NCBI GenBank assembly: GCA_964561925.1
Contig: CAZLRW010000008.1
Location: forward strand, 1-64,000
DNA length: 64,000 nt
DNA from: SZUA-430 sp964561925
GTDB lineage: Bacteria > Pseudomonadota > Alphaproteobacteria > Micropepsales > Micropepsaceae
Direction: 5' to 3'
Part shown: piece after piece, positions 26,935 to 33,551 of the stretch
Numbering within the stretch: position 1 is the first letter of the stretch
Layout of the letters: each line of letters begins with the position of its first letter
Translations under genes and position numbers: made by a program
The notes under the pieces: generated by a model
What the model saw: the letters and a program-made list of their open reading frames with translations, nothing else
Told to the model about the DNA's origin: nothing
Database searches by the model: none

Positions 26935-27573
26935 CTAGAAGCGGAATTCGAATACAACGCGCATTCGTCGACTGTCCACGGGTCTGCCGTCGAGTAGACG
27001 CGGCGCATAACGTCGTTGTTCGAGCGCGTCAAGCGCCGCTCGGTCGAACAAACCTTGCGGGTGGGAAGCGATCACAACCATGTCTCGGACGCGGCCATCG
27101 ACGCCGACAGTGAATTCGATCTGTACAAAACCCTCGCGACCGCGCTCTTCCGCCCTTCTGGGATAGCTCGGTTGGACGCCGTAGATAAGTCTGGGTTCTA
27201 TGTCCACCGGCGGCAAGACCGGAATCGGCGGCGGTGGTATAGGCAGAGCTGGCCGCTGGGGCGCTCGAGCGCAGTTTCGGCCACCAATTTCGTTTTCCCA
27301 ACCGCGGCAATCGGCGGCGCCGCCGCGACGTCGCTGAACCTGCTGACGCGGCGGCTCGTATCGTGGCGACTGGGCCAAGGAGGGACTCGCGGGCACGGGC
27401 TCGGACGCCGCGGCGGGTTGATTTGTTGGAGAGTATTGCACGAGCCAAACCCCAACGAAGACAACCAGGGCGACAGCGACGCACGCGCCGACGCTGAGCT
27501 TGAGGGCGCGAGCTACATCGAAGGCTCGCCCGGCCCACCCAACTTCGTCGACAAAGTCAAAGTTGTCTGACAT
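26935..27573 (-). CDS. TonB-family energy-transducing protein
   Basis: A 212-residue protein with one N-terminal membrane helix (residues about 27-49, VGACVAVALVVFVGVWLVQY). A Pro-rich periplasmic spacer follows (PALPIPPPPIPVLPPVD), then a C-terminal TonB domain from about 125 (PRLIYGVQPSYPRRAEERGREGFVQIEFTVGVDGRVRDMVV, then ALEQRRYAPRLLDGRPV). TonB passes proton-motive energy to outer-membrane receptors; the island carries such a receptor at 50,829-53,885. No exbB or exbD is present in the window. It is the first gene of the island after the tRNA. Confidence 0.9.
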   Translation of the reverse strand: MSDNFDFVDEVGWAGRAFDVARALKLSVGACVAVALVVFVGVWLVQYSPTNQPAAASEPVPASPSLAQSPRYEPPRQQVQRRRGGAADCRGWENEIGGRNCARAPQRPALPIPPPPIPVLPPVDIEPRLIYGVQPSYPRRAEERGREGFVQIEFTVGVDGRVRDMVVIASHPQGLFDRAALDALEQRRYAPRLLDGRPVDSRRMRVVFEFRF

Positions 27574-27609
27574 TTGCTGGCCTCCTTCATGCCGCTCGTG
27601 CGCCCGAAA

Positions 27610-28095
27610 TCACCCACGCACCGCGCTGAACCTCTGTACTTGAGACGATTTTCCATAACTGGGAGCGCGCCAGGCGCGGTATCGGTCCTTAGTGCGAGCT
27701 GACGCTCCGTGAGGGCTCTCCGCCGCGAGTTCGACCTGGGCTTGGCGTTCCGCCTGACGTACAGTGCCAAGCACGAGCAATCCGGTGCACACGGAGGTGA
27801 CGTAGAGCGCTGCCGAAGGCTGACGTCGAAGGAATGCCTGCGTCTCGCCGTCCGTCAGCAGAGGATCAATGCCCGGGCCGCCTGGCACGCAAATCAGATC
27901 GAGTTGCGGGCACCGATCAAAGGTCGCCGTTGGCCATATGGCGATGCCGCTAGCGGTCACCGGCTCAAGCGTCTTCCAAACAAGGTACAATTCGGAGTTC
28001 GGCAAGGCCGACAGCGCCTCATAGGGCTCGGCCAAATCCAACAGAGTCATATTCGGAAACAGTAGGAAGCCAATTCGAAGCGTGTCGTCGAACAT
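27610..28095 (-). pseudogene. DJ-1/PfpI-family protein, decayed 3' end
   Basis: The first 110 residues are a normal DJ-1/PfpI domain: IGFLLFPNMTLLDLAEPYEAL, LICVPGGPGIDPLL and the nucleophile elbow SVCTGLLVLG with its Cys. Directly after the elbow the frame turns into unrelated charged sequence, and the family blocks that should follow (ATTHW, then GGVTAGID) are absent from all three frames. The remaining frame stops at residue 161. The start at 28,095 has AGGGAGGT at a proper distance. It is the fourth gene of the leftward operon, 19 bases after the LysRS stop. Confidence 0.7.
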
Positions 28096-28114
28096 GTGGC
28101 GTACCTCCCTTGCC

Positions 28115-29668
28115 TCAAGCGCATTCATCGCTGCGTTGCCGCTTCTCGTTGTCCGACGAGTTTCGGTGACCCTCGAGGCTTCTCTTGGTGATCCCTTGCA
28201 TCGGGAACAGGACCACCTGTCGAATTGTTGTGGCACCGGTCAACAGCATGACCAGCCTGTCAATGCCAAGCCCGCTTCCGCCGGCTTGCGGCATGCCGTG
28301 CATCATCGCCGATACGAACTCCTCGTCGATGTCGTACGTGTTCTCACGATCCGACTGCTGCTCAACGAGGCGCGCGTACTGCTCCCAAGGATCGTTCAAC
28401 TCGGAATACGAATTGCCGATCTCCATCCCGGCGACCATCGGTTCGAAGCGTTCGACGAGTCGCGGATCTGAGCGATGCCGCTTGGTGAGCGGGCTCACGT
28501 CGAGCGGATGGTCCATCACGAAAGTCGGATTCCACAGGCGAGGTTCGACCCGCGCCTCGAAGAGCTCCATGACCGCGTCGCCCCAAGTCATCTCGGACTT
28601 GAAGGCGTCACTTCCGCCGGGGTGCAGCGTACGGAAGAGTTTCGAAAAGTCGCCGACTTCAACTTCACGCAGATCGCGGCCGGTTTCCTCCCGCAGTGCG
28701 TCGAGCACCGGAAGCCGTTGCCAAGGAGCGTCCAAGTTGATCTCGCGACCCTTGTAGACGATGCGCGTGCTGCCGTTCACCGCTTCGGCGATGCGCGGGA
28801 CAAGCTCTTCGAAACGCGACATCTGATGAAAGTAGTCCGACCAAGCTTCGTACCACTCGATCATCGTGAACTCAGGATTGTGTGAGGCGTCAATCCCTTC
28901 GTTGCGAAAATTCTTGCCGATCTCGAAGACGCGATTCAGACCGCCGCAGAGCGCGCGCTTCAACGCGCATTCCGGCGAGATGCGCAAATAGAGGTCCTGG
29001 CCGAGCGCATTCGACCGCGTCGTGAAGGGCCGCGCGGCCGCCCCGCCATAGGCTGCGCCTAGAACGGGCGTTTCGACTTCGATGAAATCTTCGTCTTCGA
29101 AGTAGCGGCGAACTTCGCGAATGATGCGCGCGCGCTTCACGATGCGGCCACGCAACTCGCCGTCGGCATAAAGCGCCACGTGGCGTTGACGAGACAAAAG
29201 TCCCACGTCGGACGGAGCGCTGTGTTGACCGGCGTCCGAGGTCTTTCCCAAGGGCAACGACGTGGCGGCCTTTCCAAGAACAACCAAGTCAACGACCGAC
29301 AGCGTAAGTTCACCGACACGCGTGCGAACGACGCGCGCGCGCACCCCGATGAAGTCTCCAAGATCGAGCAAGCCGAGAACGGACCAAAGCGTTTCCGTCA
29401 TGGTCGCGCGGACGAACATCAGCTGGATCCGGTCGGTGCCGTCGAGAAGATCTCCGAAGATCGTGCGCCCCATGTCGCGCCATGCGGCGATGCGTCCGGC
29501 GACGGTCACGATGATGTCGCTGTCAAGCCACGCCGCCTGGCCCGCGATGATGTCACCGACGGATTGCGCCGGGCGAAAAGCCGCCGCCGTGAATGGATCA
29601 ACCCCCAGAGCAAGGATTTCGAGCGTCTTGCGCCGGCGGTCGTCTGCAGGAGGTGTGTGTAGGGTCAT
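28115..29668 (-). CDS. lysS: Accessory class II lysyl-tRNA synthetase
   Basis: A 517-residue protein with full LysRS architecture. The N-terminal OB fold is at about residues 45-145 (IIVTVAGRIAAWRDMGRTIFGDLLDG). The class II core has motif 1 (RYFEDEDFIEVETPVL), motif 2 (FEIGKNFRNEGIDASHNPEF) and motif 3 (GSGLGIDRLVMLLTGATTIRQVVLFP). Catalytic residues agree with functional LysRS, so it should activate lysine or an analogue. Unlike EpmA/GenX it keeps the anticodon-binding domain. It lies within the island, overlapping the decarboxylase gene by four bases, so it is likely a specialised second synthetase. Possible roles: self-protection against a LysRS inhibitor, or supply of Lys-tRNA or Lys-AMP to a tailoring step. 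Confidence 0.88.
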   Translation of the reverse strand: MTLHTPPADDRRRKTLEILALGVDPFTAAAFRPAQSVGDIIAGQAAWLDSDIIVTVAGRIAAWRDMGRTIFGDLLDGTDRIQLMFVRATMTETLWSVLGLLDLGDFIGVRARVVRTRVGELTLSVVDLVVLGKAATSLPLGKTSDAGQHSAPSDVGLLSRQRHVALYADGELRGRIVKRARIIREVRRYFEDEDFIEVETPVLGAAYGGAAARPFTTRSNALGQDLYLRISPECALKRALCGGLNRVFEIGKNFRNEGIDASHNPEFTMIEWYEAWSDYFHQMSRFEELVPRIAEAVNGSTRIVYKGREINLDAPWQRLPVLDALREETGRDLREVEVGDFSKLFRTLHPGGSDAFKSEMTWGDAVMELFEARVEPRLWNPTFVMDHPLDVSPLTKRHRSDPRLVERFEPMVAGMEIGNSYSELNDPWEQYARLVEQQSDRENTYDIDEEFVSAMMHGMPQAGGSGLGIDRLVMLLTGATTIRQVVLFPMQGITKRSLEGHRNSSDNEKRQRSDECA

Positions 29669-31176
29669 TTTGGGTCCTTGAGAACGTGCTTTGGAATCCA
29701 GATGCCGTCGACGACTTCGATGGTCGCGAAACCGTCGTCATTGGCGCGCTTCAGGTGGCCACCGCCGTCGACGATCTCTTGCAAGAGCGCTACCGCCTGC
29801 TTCGTAACGATTTCGCCTGGCCCAATGACGATGTGGCCGGGGGGGTACGCGCCGATGGTCTCGGCCGCGACGCGCCCGATAGCCTCAAGAGGTGGAACGC
29901 GCGCCCGGCTTCGCGCAAAGGCCGCCTCGCGCGGCGTCATGTGCACCTTCGGCGCCGGAAGATCGCTGTTGGACGGCGGACGCGGCGTCGTTGCCGTGCG
30001 CCGATCCAGAATCGCGGCCATCTCCGAGAGAATTGCGTCGACGATGCTGCTGTGCGCGGGCCCAATCAGAAACAAGACCGTGTCGGCGGACGACATTTCG
30101 CACGCGACGCCCTTCTTGATCAGCGCCGCTTCGATCGCCCATCCGGTCATTCCGGTACGCCGGACATTGATGGTTACTCGGGTCGGGTCGACCGCGGTGA
30201 CGACGCCGCGATCAAACGCCTCGGGCCATAGCACGTCGACGCCATCAATCGCGGCGAGGCCGTTGCGCAGACGGTTGGCGTGATCGACGGCGTGTTTCCA
30301 GACCGCCGGGCCGCTCTCGGCGGCTTGAAAGACGGCGAACTCGACACTGAGCGAGATCAGATAGCTGAAGCTCGTTGTCTGAAAGCCTAGCGCCTGGAAG
30401 GTCTCGTACCGCGCGGCGAGCTCGGCGCCCCGGATGTGGACCAGCGACCCCTGGTTCAGCGCCGATAGAACTTTGTGTGTGGACTGCGTGACGATGTCGG
30501 CGCCGGCGCCGACGGCTTCCGCGGGAAAATCGAGATCGCGCAGGAACTTGAAATGCGGACCATGCGCTTCGTCGATCATCAGCAGCACCTTGCGCCGCCG
30601 GCAGACGTCGACGATGGCGTCAAGGTCGCCTTGAAGGCCGTGATAAGTGGGAAGCGTCAGCACGACGGCCCGCGCGCCCGGTGTCTTCTCGAGCGTCGCA
30701 TCAAGGTCATCGGCGCGAACCGGAAGCGGAATACCCTTATCCGCGTCGAAGGACGGGGTGAGCCAGATCGGCAGCGCACTGCTATGCACGAGCCCGGCGC
30801 CGATTGACACGTGACTATCCCGCGCCACGACGATCTGTTCGCCGGGACCGACCATCGTCGGCACCGCCGCTGCGTTGAGCGCGGATGTGCCGTTTGTTGA
30901 TATAAACGAGTGCTCAGCGCCGTACTTTTCGCTGATCTTCTTAAGCATTTCGTTCATAGGGCTCTTCGTCCGGCGATCGAAGATCGACCCCGGTTGCGGG
31001 ACGCTCACCGACTCGTCCAAGATCGCCCCAACCCGCAACATACTCGCGACGAGCTGGGCTTGATGGACAGGATGCGAGTCGAGTCCGTCCGAACGGATCG
31101 CCTCGTCGAGTTCTCCGGCGGTTTCCGACAGTTGGTCAGCGAAGTACCGCAGGTTCTTGTGTTCGCTCGTCATCAC
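29665..31176 (-). CDS. Orn/Lys/Arg decarboxylase family PLP enzyme
   Basis: A 503-residue fold-type I PLP enzyme. The core shows FISTNGTSALNAAAV (cofactor phosphate loop), the PLP-binding Asp in LLMIDEAHGPHF, and the Schiff-base Lys in TQSTHKVLSALNQGS. The C-terminal decarboxylase domain is recognisable in YPPGHIVIGPGEIVT. It lacks the N-terminal wing domain of the inducible E. coli enzymes, like the shorter Gram-positive form. Lysine, ornithine and arginine are all possible substrates; the fusion-like coupling to LysRS favours lysine. The protein begins 13 bases after the 83-residue gene. Confidence 0.85.
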   Translation of the reverse strand: MMTSEHKNLRYFADQLSETAGELDEAIRSDGLDSHPVHQAQLVASMLRVGAILDESVSVPQPGSIFDRRTKSPMNEMLKKISEKYGAEHSFISTNGTSALNAAAVPTMVGPGEQIVVARDSHVSIGAGLVHSSALPIWLTPSFDADKGIPLPVRADDLDATLEKTPGARAVVLTLPTYHGLQGDLDAIVDVCRRRKVLLMIDEAHGPHFKFLRDLDFPAEAVGAGADIVTQSTHKVLSALNQGSLVHIRGAELAARYETFQALGFQTTSFSYLISLSVEFAVFQAAESGPAVWKHAVDHANRLRNGLAAIDGVDVLWPEAFDRGVVTAVDPTRVTINVRRTGMTGWAIEAALIKKGVACEMSSADTVLFLIGPAHSSIVDAILSEMAAILDRRTATTPRPPSNSDLPAPKVHMTPREAAFARSRARVPPLEAIGRVAAETIGAYPPGHIVIGPGEIVTKQAVALLQEIVDGGGHLKRANDDGFATIEVVDGIWIPKHVLKDPK

Positions 31177-31188
31177 ACCTCTGCCTCG

Positions 31189-31440
31189 CTAGATCGCGAA
31201 CGTCGCACCACGGTTGTGAAGCGGCGTCGCCGCCGACTTGATGGACCGTGTGCGCATGATCGAGCACGCGAGCGGGCGGTATCCCGCGATCCCGCCAACG
31301 GTCGCCGCGACGACCGGCGCCGTCGGTGCGCTGGCGAAACCGGCAGCTGTCTTACGGCGCTCAGGGCGGGTGCCAACCTTGGGGGGGGCGGCAGGCTCGC
31401 GTTTGAGCCGGGGGAGGTCCTGGGATTCGTTGGTTTTCAT
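31189..31440 (-). CDS. Small protein (83 aa) heading the decarboxylase/LysRS operon
   Basis: The ATG at 31,440 follows AAGGAG with eight bases of spacing, one of the best ribosome sites in the region, and the stop lies 13 bases before the decarboxylase start. The N-terminal half is charged and Pro-rich (LPRLKREPAAPPKVGTRPERR). A small hydrophobic stretch (APVVAATVGGIAG) contains a Gly-Gly pair at residues 49-50, and a basic tail of about 30 residues with one Cys follows. I recognise no family. A modified-peptide precursor or a small regulator are both conceivable. Confidence 0.6.
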   Translation of the reverse strand: MKTNESQDLPRLKREPAAPPKVGTRPERRKTAAGFASAPTAPVVAATVGGIAGYRPLACSIMRTRSIKSAATPLHNRGATFAI

Positions 31441-31626
31441 CGGCGAGTCTCCTTGTGGTTAAGGAACTCGCCGGGTCGATCTGCCCCGCTGACGCCGCGC
31501 AGCTTGCGTGCGGACGCCCGACAGCGCATGATCGAAGGCGTAGGAGCAGCGCATCGCGCCACTCCCTGCCTGTCGCCACTCTTCGTCTCGGGTACCAATC
31601 GATCGAAAGAGTGGACGACCACCGGC

Positions 31627-31661
31627 GCGCTATGGCGTGGCAAATGACCACGCCATAGCGC
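31627..31661. promoter_or_regulatory. Perfect 14-bp hairpin upstream of the small-protein operon
   Basis: The arms GCGCTATGGCGTGG (31,627-31,640) and CCACGCCATAGCGC (31,648-31,661) pair without mismatch around the 7-nt loop CAAATGA. No T run follows on either strand, so it is not a standard terminator. It lies 187 bases upstream of the 83-residue gene, at the border of the AT-rich block. It could be an operator or an RNA structure in the leader of the leftward operon. Confidence 0.6.
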
Positions 31662-32117
31662 CCAAATATAGCTGAGTTAACGCCACCTTTAAATCAAATC
31701 TTGCGTTGAAAGAATCCGCTGCGGGCAGATATGCGCGCGTAGCCGCAAATTTCGTACGTTTCAGAATATCTGTAGGCCGACCTAACAAATTTTATTACGA
31801 TCTTTGTCAAAAATATTGTCACATAGTACCGACAATGCGTTTGTCGATGACCCAATTTGACTGCCGGTGCGGTGTTTGTCGAAACCAAAACGCACGTCCA
31901 GATTGTCAATGAACAAATTTTTGTAGAATAGATCAATCGAGCGCGGATGCGGATTTCGTAGAAATACCGCTACTTTTCCTTGCACGAGCCCGATTTACCG
32001 CTCAGAATTTGTGAAATATATTGCGAATTGATTTTGTACATTTAATTTTACACAAATCAACAACAGGTGCAAACAATGCAAAATTTTTGCTAATTAGGGA
32101 GCGATGGGAAGGATCGA
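31662..32117. promoter_or_regulatory. AT-rich divergent control region with TTGTC repeats
   Basis: This 456-bp gene-free stretch is far richer in A and T than the rest of the window and separates two divergent operons. TTGTC or its complement GACAA occurs six times within 104 bp (31,804; 31,816; 31,831 reversed; 31,841; 31,876; 31,903), often extended to TTTGTCGA or ATTGTCA. Farther right, TTGTACATTTAATTTTACAC resembles a promoter for the rightward operon, followed by the ribosome site GGAAGGA at 32,107. The repeats may bind the HTH protein encoded just downstream. Confidence 0.55.
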
Positions 32118-33551
32118 ATGGCTCGACGCGCCTCACCAGACACGCGAACGCTGAAAACGGGAGAGATAGAGGCCTTCAGTAGGCTGCGAGATCTTCTCCG
32201 ACTCAGCGACGGCGATGTCGCTAAAGCGATCGCAATGGATCGATCGACGTTCTCGCAGGCGCAGCGAGGGCAGAAAGGTATCTCAGCGGAAAAAAACGCC
32301 GCGCTCTACGCGTTTCTCAAAGCTGAAGTCGATAAACTTACCGCCAACGCGCGCGTCGACAGCAACGAGGGCGCCACGGCACGCGCCGCAGCTGCTTCCT
32401 TCAATCAACTGTTCTCCAGGAGCGAAGAGCATCGCGACCACCGTTACGTTTCCCCGGGCGGAATTTTGCCGGCCGACGCATCGAACTATGTCGTTCGCTC
32501 TTGCGACAACGACCTTGAGCACATCGTATCGTCGTCCGCAAACGCGGTCGCGGTGGTCGGCGGCCCTAGGACAGGCAAGTCGAGCGTGCTCCGGCGGCTT
32601 GCCGATGTCGCGACGCGCAACCACCGCCCGGTGCGAACTGCCAATCTCGGCGACGCGCTAGCACGAGCGCGACAGTCCGCCGGTAGCGCCGACGGTAAAC
32701 TGAGCCTGCCTGATATCGCTGCTCAGGTTGCCTTCGCGATAACCAATGACGCCACACGGCCGCTGAAAACGGGACCGGAGACAAAGTTCCTGATCCAGAT
32801 GGTTCAGGAGCGTTTCATTGAACTGATGTCCAGGCCGGGGCTCGGCGAACAGATCGTTGTCTTGGACGGATTCAACGAAATCGTCGACTATGCTCGGGAT
32901 CTCTCAGACGTGACGGCGATCGTTCAATGCCTTTTCAGCCACACGCTGCGACGGGATCGAATGATGATCGTCTTGCCGGATGATGGGCTCTGCGCAGCGT
33001 CGGACGCTGTTTCCGAGGCCGTTTCCCGTTGCTGGCAATTGTCCACTCGCCAGCTCTCGATATACGACGTAGAGGCGTTGACGAAGCAAGTCTTGGGGGA
33101 CGAGACGGAGATAGCCAGAGGCGTCATCACCGAGATGATCGACGCGTTTGGCGACTTCATATTCCTGCATCATGTCGCGCTCGACAGAATGAAGGCGACG
33201 AAGATCCCCGCCAATGAACTCAACACCACCCTTCCGATGGCCATATCGGACATCCTCGAAAGTCTGAGCGGAGGGAAAGAAGACTGGAATATCAGCGACC
33301 CAATTCAACGCGAACTTGCGCGATTCGGCACAAAGGTCGCCCGTCGCCTTCGTCAAATACAAGGACCGCCTACGAAGAATCCGCAGGACGGGCTCATCTA
33401 TGCGTTGGCCAATGTCGATGACCCGAACGTGTCGATTTCGCCAAACTACATTCTGCGCCGGCAACTCAGTTGGACCGGATTCTTGCCCGAGGGAAAATCG
33501 TTGCCTCGCTTCGTGAGGGCGATTGCACGGTCGCTGGAGCGCGCGCCGTGA
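32118..33551 (+). CDS. HTH plus AAA-like P-loop NTPase, gene 1 of the asparaginase operon
   Basis: A 477-residue protein. Residues about 18-55 resemble an XRE-type helix-turn-helix (LRDLLRLSDGDVAKAIAMDRSTFSQAQRG). From 108 the AAA-like (PF14516-type) domain begins with RYVSPGGILPADASNYVVR. It carries Walker A GGPRTGKSS at 148-156 and a Walker B-like IVVLDGFNE at 246-254. The C-terminal 200 residues are helical. It probably acts as an ATP-dependent regulator or sensor for the operon. The ATG at 32,118 follows GGAAGGA. Its stop overlaps the GTG of the next gene by four bases. Confidence 0.75.
   Translation: MARRASPDTRTLKTGEIEAFSRLRDLLRLSDGDVAKAIAMDRSTFSQAQRGQKGISAEKNAALYAFLKAEVDKLTANARVDSNEGATARAAAASFNQLFSRSEEHRDHRYVSPGGILPADASNYVVRSCDNDLEHIVSSSANAVAVVGGPRTGKSSVLRRLADVATRNHRPVRTANLGDALARARQSAGSADGKLSLPDIAAQVAFAITNDATRPLKTGPETKFLIQMVQERFIELMSRPGLGEQIVVLDGFNEIVDYARDLSDVTAIVQCLFSHTLRRDRMMIVLPDDGLCAASDAVSEAVSRCWQLSTRQLSIYDVEALTKQVLGDETEIARGVITEMIDAFGDFIFLHHVALDRMKATKIPANELNTTLPMAISDILESLSGGKEDWNISDPIQRELARFGTKVARRLRQIQGPPTKNPQDGLIYALANVDDPNVSISPNYILRRQLSWTGFLPEGKSLPRFVRAIARSLERAP

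Noticed and set aside
26580..27032. Leftward frames containing VPDVRFELTTYRLQ at both tRNA copies
   Set aside because: This peptide is the well-known false translation of a tRNA 3' half; both frames only reflect the att repeats.
28115..29668. EpmA/GenX-type lysylation enzyme of elongation factor P
   Set aside because: EpmA lacks the N-terminal anticodon-binding domain, which is present here; no efp or epmB gene is adjacent.
33470..33547. TTG start giving 26 more residues to the NTPase-asparaginase fusion
   Set aside because: It would overlap the upstream gene by 82 bp, and the GTG at 33,548 forms the common 4-bp overlap and starts right before the domain.
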